Source: Rubrivirga marina (GTDB lineage Bacteria; Bacteroidota; Rhodothermia; Rhodothermales; Rubricoccaceae). Taken from it: 64,000 nucleotides of DNA. The notes under the pieces were generated by a model. The model had not been told where the DNA came from, searched no databases, and saw nothing but the letters and a program-made list of their open reading frames with translations. The stretch is from NCBI RefSeq assembly GCF_002283365.1, contig NZ_MQWD01000001.1, positions 3,483,951 through 3,547,950 on the forward strand, given 5' to 3'. Below, one piece after another: positions 8,503 through 16,685 of this stretch. Both the position numbers and the translations under genes were made by a program. Position 1 is the stretch's first letter. Every line of letters starts with the position of its first letter.

Positions 8503-10251
8503 ATGCGCCGCGCGCCCGCCCCGCTTCCGTACGCCGAGGCCGGCCTCCCCGACGAGGCCGCCGCCGCGCACGCGCTGAACCGGCTCGCGTTCGGACCGCG
8601 GCCCGGTGAGGCCGCCGAGGTCGCCCGCCGCGGCGTCGGGGCGTGGATCGACGAGCAGTTGACCCCGCCCGCCTCGGATCCCGACTCGGACCCGCGGCTC
8701 GCCGACCTCGACCAGCTCGGGTGGACGACCGAGGAGATCACGTCGCGCTACCTCACGCCGGCGTTCGCGCTCCGCCAGGCCGTCGCCGAGGGCGCCGTCC
8801 CGGACGGCTTCGGCCCGCGCGACCCCGAGATCCGCGACCGGCTGCAGGGGTGGATGGAGCGGAACGACATCCGGAGCGTCGCCGACCTTCGGCGCGACCT
8901 GCTCCGGGCCAAGCTCACGCGCGCCGTCCACGCGCGCGCGCAGCTCCGTGAGGTCCTCACCGACTTCTGGTACAACCACTTCAACGTCGACGGCCGGGGC
9001 GGGCAGATCCTCTACGTCCCGACCTACGAGCGCGACGCGATCCGGGCGCACGTCTTCGGCCGGTTCCGCGAGCTCCTCGGGGCCACGGCCCGCCACCCGG
9101 CGATGCTGACGTACCTCGACAACTGGCAGTCGCGCGCGCCGTCGGGTACGGCCGTCACGTTCGGCCGACCGCCCGGGCGGGGCGGGATCAACGAGAACTA
9201 CGGCCGCGAACTCCTCGAGCTCCACACCCTGGGCGTCGACGGCGGCTACTCGCAGGACGACGTGATCGCCACGGCGCGCGCGTTCACGGGGTGGTCCGTC
9301 GTCCCGAATCGCAACGAGGCCTCGACCGAGCGAGTGGAGGCCGGGCTCGACCGGCTCGCGTCACGCGGGGCGCCGGTCGTCCGCGACGGCCTGTTCGTGT
9401 TCCGGCCGAACTGGCACGACGCCGAGCCCAAGACGGTCCTCGGGCGGTCCCTCCCGGGCGGGCGTGGGATCGAGGACGGCGAGGACGTGCTCGACCTGCT
9501 CGCGGCGCACGAGGCGACCGCCCGGCACGTCGCCCGCAAGCTGGCCATCCGGTTCGTCGACGACGACCCCGACGAGGGGCTCGTCGGCCGGCTGGCGGCG
9601 GTCTTCCGCCGGACCGACGGCGACCTCACTGCCGTCTTGCGGGCGCTGGTAGAAGACCGCGCCTTCTGGGACGCCGCGCGCTCCGGCCCCGACGGCGCGC
9701 CGTCGAAGGTCAAGACGCCGTTCGAGTTCGTCGCCAGCGCCGCGCGGGCAACGGCTACGCCGATCGAGGACGTCCGCGGGGTCCTCGGCCCGCTTCGCGA
9801 CATGGGCGAGCCGCCCTACCACGCCGAGCCGCCGACCGGTTTCCCGGACCACGCCGCCGCGTGGGTCAACGCCGGCCTGCTCCTGACCCGGATGAACCTC
9901 GGCCTCCGACTCGCCGACGGCCGCGTCCGCGGGGCCCGACCTGACCTGGCCGTGCTGACGGCCGGCCGCGAGCCCGAGTCCATCGACGCCGCGCTCCAGA
10001 CCTACGTCGGCGCCCTCCTCCCCGGGCGCGACCCGACCCCGACGGTCACGCTGCTCCAGCCGATCGTCCGCGAACCTGCCTTCGCCCGGCGCGTCGCCGA
10101 GGCGGCCACCCAGGCCGAGGCCGAGACGCCGGTCGCCCTTGACGACGACGGCGTGTTCGGCGAGACCCCCGAGCCACCGTTCGACCCCGACGACACGGCG
10201 GCCTTCGTCGTCGGGGTCGTCCTCGGCTCGCCCGCCTTCCAGCGGCAGTAG
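8503..10251 (+). CDS. DUF1800 family protein
   Basis: 582-residue protein recognised as DUF1800 by the N-terminal HALNRLAFGPRPGE, FWYNHFNVDG, NENYGRELLELHTLG and the YSQDDVIATARAFTGW block, and by the NWHDAEPKTVLG / ARHVARKLAIRFV region. These proteins are almost always encoded next to a DUF1501 protein, as here; their biochemical role is not established. No clear signal peptide is visible at the chosen ATG 8503, although the partner is a Tat substrate. A second, more divergent DUF1800 gene is at 61804-63450. Confidence 0.9.
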   Translation: MRRAPAPLPYAEAGLPDEAAAAHALNRLAFGPRPGEAAEVARRGVGAWIDEQLTPPASDPDSDPRLADLDQLGWTTEEITSRYLTPAFALRQAVAEGAVPDGFGPRDPEIRDRLQGWMERNDIRSVADLRRDLLRAKLTRAVHARAQLREVLTDFWYNHFNVDGRGGQILYVPTYERDAIRAHVFGRFRELLGATARHPAMLTYLDNWQSRAPSGTAVTFGRPPGRGGINENYGRELLELHTLGVDGGYSQDDVIATARAFTGWSVVPNRNEASTERVEAGLDRLASRGAPVVRDGLFVFRPNWHDAEPKTVLGRSLPGGRGIEDGEDVLDLLAAHEATARHVARKLAIRFVDDDPDEGLVGRLAAVFRRTDGDLTAVLRALVEDRAFWDAARSGPDGAPSKVKTPFEFVASAARATATPIEDVRGVLGPLRDMGEPPYHAEPPTGFPDHAAAWVNAGLLLTRMNLGLRLADGRVRGARPDLAVLTAGREPESIDAALQTYVGALLPGRDPTPTVTLLQPIVREPAFARRVAEAATQAEAETPVALDDDGVFGETPEPPFDPDDTAAFVVGVVLGSPAFQRQ

Positions 10252-10269
10252 CCCCACCACCCCGTCGCC

Positions 10270-11511
10270 ATGACCTCCCGTCGCGCCTTCCTCTCCTCGG
10301 GCGGCCTCGCCCTGCTCGCTGCCGGCGTCGGCGGCGTCCCCTCGTTCCTGACCCGGGCCGCCTCGGCGACGCCGTCCGGGTCCTTCCGCCGACGGAAGGT
10401 GCTGGTGACCGTCTTCCAGCGCGGGGCGATGGACGGCCTCGCGGCGGTCCAGCCGCTGTCGGACCCGATGCTGGCCCGGCTCCGCCCGACGCTGGCCCTC
10501 GACGCCCGCCGCCAGCTCGTCGACCTCGACGGCCGGTTCGGCCTTCACCCCTCGCTGAGACCGTTCGGAGACTATTTCCGGGAGGGGACGCTCGGCATCG
10601 TCCACGGCGTCGGCTCGCCGGTCGCGACGCGGTCGCACTTTGATGCGCAGGACTTTATGGAGACCGGCCGCCCCGGCGACAAGCGTGCCGACTCCGGCTG
10701 GCTCAACCGCGCGACGGGCCTTCTCGGCCATGAGCCGTCGACGCCGTTCCAGGCCGTCGCCCTGACGCCCGCGCTCCCGCTCTCCCTGCGGGGCGAGGCG
10801 CCGGCGCTTGCGATCGCCAACCTCGAGGACTTTGGGGTGATGGCGCCCGGCGCGATGGCGGCGACGGGCGAGAGCCTGGAGGCGCTCTACGCCCAAACCG
10901 CCGGCGACCTGCTTAGCAGCGCGGGACGAGAAGGACTCGAGGCCGCGAACGTGCTCGACCAGGCCCGGCTCGACCAATACCGCCCCGAGAACGGCGCCGA
11001 CTACCCCCGCTCGGAGCTCGGCGAGAGCCTCCGCCAGATCGCCCAGCTCATCAAGGCCGACGTCGGGCTCCAGGTCGCGTTCGCCGAGGCCGGCGGGTGG
11101 GACACGCACGCGCGCCAGGGCGCCGCGGACGGCTCGTTCGCTCGCCGCGCCGCCGACCTCGCCCAGAGCGTCGCCGCCTTCTGGACCGACCTCGAACGCT
11201 ACCAGGACGACGTCGTGGTCCTGACGATGACCGAGTTCGGCCGGACCGTCGCCGAGAACGGGACGGGCGGGACCGACCACGGCCGGGCCTCCGCCATGTT
11301 CGTCCTCGGCAACGCCGTCCGTGGCGGCGAGGTGCACGGCGCGCCCCTCGTGCTCGATCCCGACGCTCTAGAGGACGGCCGCGACCTGCCCGTCACGACC
11401 GACTTCCGGGCGCTCTTCGCCGGCGTCGCCGGCCCGCACCTCGGGATCGCGACCGGCGACGGGCTGTTCCCGGGCTGGGCCGGCCGGCCGCTCGACGTCC
11501 TGCGCAGCTAG
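10270..11511 (+). CDS. DUF1501 family protein, Tat-exported
   Basis: 413 residues with a twin-arginine signal (TSRRAFLSSGGLALLAAGVG; Ala-rich end near residue 33). DUF1501 proteins resemble the alkaline-phosphatase/sulfatase superfamily; conserved segments here are TVFQRGAMDGLAAVQPLSD, GIVHGVGSP, RSHFDAQDFMETG, GGWDTHARQG and VLTMTEFGRTVAENG with TDHG. Predicted to fold in the cytoplasm and be exported with, or after, the DUF1800 partner 18 bp upstream. Substrate unknown. A palindrome at 11515-11532 follows the stop. Confidence 0.9.
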   Translation: MTSRRAFLSSGGLALLAAGVGGVPSFLTRAASATPSGSFRRRKVLVTVFQRGAMDGLAAVQPLSDPMLARLRPTLALDARRQLVDLDGRFGLHPSLRPFGDYFREGTLGIVHGVGSPVATRSHFDAQDFMETGRPGDKRADSGWLNRATGLLGHEPSTPFQAVALTPALPLSLRGEAPALAIANLEDFGVMAPGAMAATGESLEALYAQTAGDLLSSAGREGLEAANVLDQARLDQYRPENGADYPRSELGESLRQIAQLIKADVGLQVAFAEAGGWDTHARQGAADGSFARRAADLAQSVAAFWTDLERYQDDVVVLTMTEFGRTVAENGTGGTDHGRASAMFVLGNAVRGGEVHGAPLVLDPDALEDGRDLPVTTDFRALFAGVAGPHLGIATGDGLFPGWAGRPLDVLRS

Positions 11512-11514
11512 GCG

Positions 11515-11532
11515 CGCCTCGGCGCCGAGGCG
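11515..11532. terminator. perfect palindrome between convergent genes
   Basis: CGCCTCGGCGCCGAGGCG, a perfect 18-bp palindrome 3 bp after the DUF1501 stop and before the convergent hisI stop (11564). Position fits a bidirectional terminator. No T-run follows. The same palindrome recurs at many gene ends in this window. Confidence 0.55.
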
Positions 11533-11563
11533 GGACCGGACGGCTCCCTCTGGAGGGCGCCGG

Positions 11564-11953
11564 CTACTTGTAGACCGAGTCGGCGTCGAAGACCGGCTCG
11601 CCGACCGTTTCGAGCTCGCCGTCCTCGACCTTCCGGTAGAAGCAGCTCCGGTGGCCCGTGTGGCACGCCGCCCCGCCGACCTGCTCGATCCGGAACAGGA
11701 GCGCGTCGCCGTCGCAATCCACGTAGGCCGACTTGACGCGCTGGACGTTCCCGCTCGTCTCGCCCTTGACCCAGACCTTCTGGCGCGACCGGCTCCAGTA
11801 CGTCATGACGCCGGTCTCGAGCGTCTGCTGAAGCGTCTCGCGGTTCATGTAGGCGAGCATGAGCACGTCGCCGGTGGCGTCGTCCTGGGCGATGGCGGCG
11901 ACGAGGCCGTCGTCGTTGAAGGTGGCGGCGTCGAGGAGCGGCTGGAGGTCCAT
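11564..11953 (-). CDS. hisI: phosphoribosyl-AMP cyclohydrolase
   Basis: Third step of histidine synthesis: hydrolytic opening of the adenine ring of PR-AMP; a Zn/Mg enzyme. 129 residues, the stand-alone form without a fused HisE pyrophosphatase. Family hallmarks: [33 protein letters not shown], the metal-binding [14 protein letters not shown], and the two zinc-site Cys in [15 protein letters not shown] 11953 is chosen since an upstream extension to 12160 has no family similarity and is Arg-rich antisense-like sequence. No other his gene lies nearby. Confidence 0.96.
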   Translation of the reverse strand: MDLQPLLDAATFNDDGLVAAIAQDDATGDVLMLAYMNRETLQQTLETGVMTYWSRSRQKVWVKGETSGNVQRVKSAYVDCDGDALLFRIEQVGGAACHTGHRSCFYRKVEDGELETVGEPVFDADSVYK

Positions 11954-12080
11954 CGGAAGAGAGCGGGAGCGAATGGTGGACCCGAAGGTGCGCCGTGCGC
12001 GCCCGTTCCGGGGAGGAAAACGCGGGAAGGTCCCGTCTGGCGGCGTTCTTTCCGGGCGCCCCTGAGCTCTCCCCCACCCC

Positions 12081-12746
12081 ATGCGCGCTTCGTTCGTCTC
12101 GCTTCTCCTCGCCCTCACGGCCTGCCAATCGGACCCCGAGGTCGAGGCGCTGCCGTCCACCCCCGAGATCCCGGCCTACGCGGGCGACCTCTCTCCGATC
12201 GACGAAGGGACCGCCGTCCCGGGCTTCGCTGCGTTCCGCGACACGCTCCGCGGAGTCGTCGCCCGCCGTGACACGGCCGCGCTGCTCGGCCTCGTCGCGA
12301 CCGACGCTCGGCTCTCGTTCGGCGACGGTGCGGGCGGCCCCGACGAGTTCGACCAGACGTGGTTCGCGTCGACTCCGGAGGAGCCCGTGTGGTCGGTCCT
12401 CGAGCACGTCCTCGACCACGGGAGCGTCGAGGAGGACGGCGCGGTCGTCGTCCCCTACGTCGCGGGGTTCTGGCCGGACACGCTCGACCCCTACACCACC
12501 GTCGTCGTCCCCGGCCGCGACGTCCCGGCCTACGACCGGCCCGACGGCACGGAGGTCGCCCGGCTCACGGAGATCGCCCTCCCGACGATGGCGCCCGACG
12601 ACGACGGCTGGCGGCCCGTCACCCTGCCCGACGGGACCGGCGCGGTCGTCGAGGCGGACGCGGCCCTCAGCCCGGTCGGCTACCGCGCCACGTTCTGGGA
12701 CGACGGCGACGGCTGGCGACTCCGCTCGTTCCTCGCTGGCGACTGA
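12081..12746 (+). CDS. hypothetical lipoprotein
   Basis: 221 residues with a lipoprotein signal ([15 protein letters not shown], Cys at 15) and an acidic mature protein. The C-terminal half (residues about 120-215: [49 protein letters not shown]) resembles bacterial SH3-like envelope modules; this is a weak visual similarity. ATG 12081 follows a CTCTCCCCCACCCC leader. It is divergent from hisI with 127 bp between the starts. Followed by a palindrome at 12753-12772. Confidence 0.75.
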   Translation: MRASFVSLLLALTACQSDPEVEALPSTPEIPAYAGDLSPIDEGTAVPGFAAFRDTLRGVVARRDTAALLGLVATDARLSFGDGAGGPDEFDQTWFASTPEEPVWSVLEHVLDHGSVEEDGAVVVPYVAGFWPDTLDPYTTVVVPGRDVPAYDRPDGTEVARLTEIALPTMAPDDDGWRPVTLPDGTGAVVEADAALSPVGYRATFWDDGDGWRLRSFLAGD

Positions 12747-12752
12747 CCCCGG

Positions 12753-12772
12753 CCGCCTCGACGCCGAGGCGG
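12753..12772. terminator. palindrome after lipoprotein gene
   Basis: CCGCCTCG and CGAGGCGG (8-bp arms, loop ACGC) start 6 bp after the lipoprotein stop. Same family as the palindrome at 11515-11532. Candidate terminator without a T-run. Confidence 0.5.
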
Positions 12773-12807
12773 GCACGGCGGCATGGGGTCGGAGGCCTGT
12801 GGGCCCG

Positions 12808-12912
12808 GCCGCTCCGACGAGCGCGACGACCCGCTCGAGACCTAGACTTCCGCCTCGACCGTGTCACCCATCGTCCCGGTCTGGAGTGTTATCACTCGTC
12901 CCGGCCGCTACA
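12808..12912 (+). mobile_element. decayed right end of an IS481-family element
   Basis: This 105-bp stretch aligns with the right end of the intact element (16580-16685): it encodes GRSDERDDPLET-stop in place of GRFDERDYQLKT-stop, then keeps the double inverted-repeat motif (CACCCATCGTCCCGGTCT followed by CACTCGTCCCGGCCGCTACA). Similarity disappears to the left, so the rest of the copy has been deleted. The outer TACA end is at 12909-12912 and supplies the stop codon of the neighbouring decarboxylase gene on the minus strand. Confidence 0.85.
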
Positions 12913-14467
12913 CGACGACAACGGGTGCGGCGGCTGCGGCCGTGCCCGTCTCTCTGTCGATGTCGTGCCCGAGCCGGCGGAGGTCGTCGAACACCCGTTC
13001 GATGTCTTCCAGCCTCGTTCGGTGGGAGCAGATGGAGAGTCGAAGGACGGTGCGGCCGCGGAGCTGCGAGGTCATCACGAAGGCCAACCCGCTGGCCCGG
13101 ATCGCGTCGGTGATCGCCTGGTTGAGGCGGTCGAGGTACTCGCTGTGCGCGTCGACGTCGTCGCGGAGCCGGGCCGGGACGAACCGGAAGCAGTAGAGGT
13201 TGAGGACCGGCGCGTGGAGCGGCTCGAAGTCGGGGTCGGCGCGGACGAGGGCGTCGAGGTGCTCGGCGCAGCGGACGTTCTGACGGAGGAGCGCCCGGTA
13301 CCCCTCGGCCCCGTAGTGCTTCAGCGTCATCCACACCTTGAGCGCCCGGAACCCCCGCGACATCTGGGGGCCGAGCTCGTAGAAGTCGTGCCCGTGGTAG
13401 CCGTCGGGGAGGATCCCCTGGAGGTACGACGCCTCCATCGTGAACGCGCGCCGCTGCGTCACGGGGTCGCGGAAGAGGACGCACCCGCACTCGTACGGGA
13501 CGTAGAGCCATTTATGCGGGTCGAGCGAGACGGAGTCCGCCCGATCCAGCCCGGCGTAGAGCAGCCGTTTCTCGGGGAGCATGGCCCCGACGGCCCCGCA
13601 GGCCCCGTCGCCGTGTAACCACAGCCCGTACTCCCGGCACACGTCGGCGATCTCGTCGAGGGGGTCGATGGCGCCGACGTTGACGGAGCCGACCTGGGCG
13701 ACGACGCAGAACGGGAGGTCGCCACGAGCACGGTCCTCCTCGATCATCCCTCGGAGCGCGCCCACATCCATCGTAAAGTCGCCCCGGCTGGGGACGCGGC
13801 GGAGCGCCTCACGGCCGAGGTTCAGCATGTCCACGGCCCGGACGAGCGAGACGTGGCCCTCGTGGTCGGAGGCGTAAACGAGGAAGCGGCCGGTGCGGGC
13901 CTCGTCCTGGAGCCCGCGCGGGGTGGTGTCGTAGGGGGCCGCGTTACGGAGGGCCGTGTGGAGCGCGGTGACGTTGGCCATCGTGCCGCCGCTGACGAGG
14001 ACGCCGCCGCACGCGGGGTCGAACCCGATCAACTCAGCGAGCCACGCGAGCGTGCGCCGCTCGACCTCGGTGGCGGACGGGGCCGGCTTCCAGCCCCCGG
14101 CGTTCATGTTGACCGACGCCGCGAGGGCCTCGGCGAGGATGCCCATCGGGGTTCCGGACCCCATGACGTACCCGAAGTAGCGCGGGGAGGTGTTGTGGGT
14201 GGCGTTCGGGAGGACCTTCTCGTCCCAGTCGTCGAGGATGCGCGCGGGTTCCTGGCCGTGTTTGGGAAGAGGTTCGTCGAAGGTGCGCGCTACTTCTTCC
14301 GGTGTTCGTCCCGCGAAGACAGGCAGGTCAGGGACGTCGCGGAGGTGGTTGGCGATGGCGTCGATGACTCGGTAACCGAGCGCGCGGAAGTCTTCGGGGG
14401 CGAGGTCGCCGTCGAACCACGCTTCGGCGACGGGCTCATCTAAGGGAGGAGGCTCAGGCATGTTCAT
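12908..14467 (-). CDS. PLP-dependent (group II, aromatic-L-amino-acid type) decarboxylase
   Basis: Predicted amino-acid decarboxylase (PF00282). 519 residues with TPEEVARTFDEPLPKHG, FGYVMGSGTPMGILAEALA, the cofactor-stacking VSGGTMANVTAL, HGDGACGAVG containing the PLP-binding Asp, and the Schiff-base Lys in SLDPHKWLYVPYECGC. Substrate (Trp, Tyr, DOPA or another) cannot be read from sequence. ATG 14467 or the second ATG 14461 starts it. The tail ends in an odd Ala/Val run and the stop TAG is formed by the end of an IS remnant, so the last few codons are not original. Its start lies 24 bp from an attC site; it may be a third cassette or the adjoining chromosomal gene. Confidence 0.92.
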   Translation of the reverse strand: MNMPEPPPLDEPVAEAWFDGDLAPEDFRALGYRVIDAIANHLRDVPDLPVFAGRTPEEVARTFDEPLPKHGQEPARILDDWDEKVLPNATHNTSPRYFGYVMGSGTPMGILAEALAASVNMNAGGWKPAPSATEVERRTLAWLAELIGFDPACGGVLVSGGTMANVTALHTALRNAAPYDTTPRGLQDEARTGRFLVYASDHEGHVSLVRAVDMLNLGREALRRVPSRGDFTMDVGALRGMIEEDRARGDLPFCVVAQVGSVNVGAIDPLDEIADVCREYGLWLHGDGACGAVGAMLPEKRLLYAGLDRADSVSLDPHKWLYVPYECGCVLFRDPVTQRRAFTMEASYLQGILPDGYHGHDFYELGPQMSRGFRALKVWMTLKHYGAEGYRALLRQNVRCAEHLDALVRADPDFEPLHAPVLNLYCFRFVPARLRDDVDAHSEYLDRLNQAITDAIRASGLAFVMTSQLRGRTVLRLSICSHRTRLEDIERVFDDLRRLGHDIDRETGTAAAAAPVVVV

Positions 14468-14490
14468 GGAAGCAACAGAGAGCTTGGCCG

Positions 14491-14618
14491 CCTAGACGCT
14501 TGGCGATTCAGCCGCCGCGAGTGATGGCACGACGGTCAGACGAAGCTATGACGGCTGTGCCGCACGGACGAGCCGAGGACGCTGGCACTCGCGGTCGGCC
14601 TGCAAACGCTAGTTATGT
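14491..14618 (-). other. integron attC site downstream of the lipoprotein cassette
   Basis: Read on the minus strand: R'' box CCACATAAC (14618 side), L'' GTTTGCAGGCCGACC, a long imperfect stem, L' GGCGGCTGAATCGCC and a right end AAGCG-TCTAGGC. The arms CACTCGCGG and CCGCGAGTG are a perfect 9-bp continuation of the stem; extra G bases on the L'' arm correspond to the extrahelical bases of attC sites. R'' is complementary to the first bases of its own cassette (GTTATGTG at 15238-15245), as the cassette model demands. The core triplet is GTC, one change from GTT. Length 128 bp. Confidence 0.85.
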
Positions 14619-14625
14619 GGCCCCC

Positions 14626-15228
14626 TCAATCGGAGGGCCGCGACCGTACGCGGTCGTTCATCGAGTCGAAGTGGGAGTCCACACCGACGGCGAGTAGGCT
14701 GTCGTTGCGGAGCCAGAAGGCGATCCGCCCCCCTCCGGTCGTGTCGTCGACGAACACCTCCGTGTCGTACGGCAGGTAGGAGAGGTTGGCCGCGAGCGGC
14801 CAGTTCCGGCACCGCCACGACTCCGGGAAGGCCCGCTCGACTTTGGAAGCCGGGTCCCCGGCCTCGAACACCTGAGGACCGGCCGCCAGCGGCCCGAGGC
14901 GGAGCGGGTACCAACCGGGGTAGGCGAGCGAGTCGCGGACCGTGGTGAACCCGAGCGTGTCGGCCTCGACGGCGAAGACCATGACGCCGAACACGTCGGT
15001 CCAGACCAACTCTTGATACGACGTGTCCGGCGCTCCAAACTGAGCCCGGAGCTGCTCCGGAGTAGACCAGAGCGGCAAGTCGCCGACCGTCCACCCGTCG
15101 GTCTCCACAACGCTGTAGAAGTCCCCTCCGCTGTCGTAGACATCAGAGCAGGCGGCTCGGCGCTCGGCTTCCGACATCCCGCCGCAGCCCACGATGAGGA
15201 GGAATGGGAGGGTCAGAAGCTGCCTCAT
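14626..15228 (-). CDS. cassette-borne lipoprotein, unknown function
   Basis: 200 residues with a lipoprotein signal MRQLLTLPFLLIVGC (Cys 15). The mature protein has Tyr/Trp/Asp-rich stretches (WTVGDLPLWSTPEQLRAQFG, LPYDTEVFVDDTTGGG, FWLRNDSLLAVGVDSHFDS) and Cys pairs; no family recognised. A GTG at 15240 would add four residues but overlaps the attC site upstream, so ATG 15228 is preferred. The stop lies 8 bp before the R'' box of attC 14491-14618, and the start 11 bp after attC 15239-15363: exactly the compact layout of an integron gene cassette. No promoter is visible; cassette genes often depend on outside promoters. Confidence 0.85.
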   Translation of the reverse strand: MRQLLTLPFLLIVGCGGMSEAERRAACSDVYDSGGDFYSVVETDGWTVGDLPLWSTPEQLRAQFGAPDTSYQELVWTDVFGVMVFAVEADTLGFTTVRDSLAYPGWYPLRLGPLAAGPQVFEAGDPASKVERAFPESWRCRNWPLAANLSYLPYDTEVFVDDTTGGGRIAFWLRNDSLLAVGVDSHFDSMNDRVRSRPSD

Positions 15229-15238
15229 CGCAGGGGAC

Positions 15239-15363
15239 ACATAACGATTTGCGATTCAGCCGCCGCACGCGGCGCGGCGACGGGACGGAGCGGAGGATAC
15301 GTCGACGCTCACGCGAGGCGAGAGCGCTGGCGCGTGGGGTCGGCCTGCAAGCGCTGGTTAGCT
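15239..15363 (-). other. integron attC site between the two cassettes
   Basis: Minus-strand reading: R'' GGCAGCTAAC (15366-15357), L'' GCGCTTGCAGGCCGACC, long stem, L' GCGGCTGAATCGC, then AAATCG-TTATGTG with core GTT at 15245-15243. It matches the 14491-14618 site in both ends (GGCTGAATCGC and TTTGCAGGCCGACC / CTTGCAGGCCGACC) but not in the loop, the usual attC pattern. R'' is an exact 10-bp complement of GTTAGCTGCC at 17076-17067, the first bases of its cassette, across 1.7 kb. Overall form follows the classical 59-base-element (TAAC...TTCAAGCCGAC...GCGGCTTAAC...GTTA). Confidence 0.88.
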
Positions 15364-15371
15364 GCCCGTGC

Positions 15372-15421
15372 TGTATGGACCGGGACGAGTGGTAACAGAA
15401 TAGACCGGGACGATGGGTGAC
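15372..15421 (+). repeat. left terminal inverted repeat of the IS481 element
   Basis: TGTA end followed by two CCGGGACGA-GGTRAC motifs (from 15380 and 15405). The 42 bp from 15380 match the reverse complement of 16636-16677 with about five mismatches. Confidence 0.88.
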
Positions 15422-15470
15422 AGATCCGTTCACCCCGGCATGGCCCTCCCCGCGCTCTCGCGCTCACGCC

Positions 15471-16618
15471 GTGCCCTGGACCGTCACCGCCCCCATGCTC
15501 CAACGAGCCCACCTCGTCGCCCTCCACGCCGAGGGCCTCCACTCCGTCGCCGACCTCGCCGCCCGGTTCGGCGTCTCCCGCAAGACGGCCTACAAGTGGA
15601 TCGACCGGCACGCCGAGGGCGGCACCGACGCGCTGGGAGACCGGTCCACGTCGCACGGGGCCACCCGCACACGACCCCGCCAGAGGTCGAGGCCCTCGTC
15701 GTGGCGGCGCGGGAGAAGCACCCGACGTGGGGGGCGCGGAAGCTCATCCCCTGGATCGCTAAACGACACCCGGACGCGCCTTTGCCTGCGGCCTCGACGG
15801 TCGGCACCATCCTCAAGCGACACGGGCTCGTCGAGCCGCGACGCCGTCGGCGCGTGGCGGCCCACCCGGGGAGCCGCCCGCTCGTCGCCGACGCGCCATG
15901 TGACGTGTGGACGGCCGACTACAAGGGGCAGTTCAGGACCGGCGACGGCGAGGTGTGCTACCCGCTCACCGTCTGCGACGCGCACAGCCGGGCCATCCTC
16001 TGCTGCGAAGGCCACTCCTCCGTCGAGCAGTACGGGGCGCTCCGGGCGTTCGACCGCCTCTTCCGCGAGCACGGGCTGCCGACGGCGATCCGGACCGACA
16101 ACGGGACCCCGTTCGCGACGCAGGCGATCTGTGGCCTGTCACGACTCAGCGTGTGGTGGATCAAGCTCGGGATCACGCCCGACCGGATCGAGCCCGGGCG
16201 CCCCCAGCAGAACGGACAACACGAGCGGATGCACCGGACCCTGAAAGCGGAGACGGCACGCCCACCGGAGGCCGACATGGCCGCGCAGCAACGACGCTTC
16301 GACGCGTGGCGGGCCGAGTTCAACGACGAGCGGCCCCACGACGGCCTCGGCGGTGAGACCCCCGCCTCCCGCTACGCCCCGTCGCCGCGCCCGATGCCCG
16401 AGCGTCCGCCCGAGCCGGAGTACCCGGGGCACTTCGAGGTCCGGCGCGTCTCGCGGTGTGGGACGTTCAAGATGAAGGGCCGCCAGCGTTTCCTGAGCCA
16501 GGCCCTGTCCGACGAGACGATCGGGTTCGAGGAAGTGGCCGACGGGGTCTGGGCCGTGCTCTTCTACGAGACCGAGCTCGGCCGCTTCGACGAGCGGGAC
16601 TACCAGCTCAAGACCTAG
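15471..16618 (+). pseudogene. IS481-family transposase, frameshifted
   Basis: DDE integrase-core transposase. Frame one starts at GTG 15471 (VPWTVTAPMLQRAHLVALH) and contains the helix-turn-helix SVADLAARFGVSRKTAYKW; it loses family similarity near 15650. From about 15655-15680 the family sequence continues in the -1 frame (TTPPEVEALVVAAREKHPTW) through DVWTADYKGQF, RTDNGTPF and GRPQQNGQHERMHRTLKAE, which hold the three acidic residues, to the stop at 16618. A one-base loss or a recoding event would explain it; no clear slippery heptamer is seen, so I call it a broken gene. Restored length is about 382 residues. Confidence 0.85.
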
Positions 16619-16635
16619 ACTGCGACCTCGACCGG

Positions 16636-16685
16636 GTCACCCATCGTCCCGGTCTAAAGTGTTACCCATCGTCCCGGCCGCTACA
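16636..16685 (-). repeat. right terminal inverted repeat of the IS481 element
   Basis: Partner of 15372-15421, ending TACA at 16682-16685. On the minus strand its first bases read TGTAG, which places a TAG stop in the neighbouring cassette gene. Confidence 0.88.

Larger units (their letters stand above)
15372..16685 (+). mobile_element. IS481-family insertion sequence, 1314 bp
   Basis: Bounded by TGTA...TACA and imperfect terminal inverted repeats of about 50 bp (15372-15421 and 16636-16685). Each end holds two copies of a CCGGGACGATGGGTRAC-like motif spaced about 25 bp apart, likely transposase sites. A 3-bp TGC duplication flanks it (15369-15371, 16686-16688). It carries one transposase gene, interrupted by a frameshift. 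It was inserted in the last codons of the cassette gene at 16681-17052 and just beside the R'' box of attC 15239-15363. A second, decayed end of a relative lies at 12808-12912. Confidence 0.92.

Noticed and set aside
15655-15685. Programmed -1 frameshift in the transposase
   Set aside because: No X XXY YYZ slippery heptamer in frame at the transition and IS481 genes are usually uninterrupted; kept as a possible but unproven explanation.
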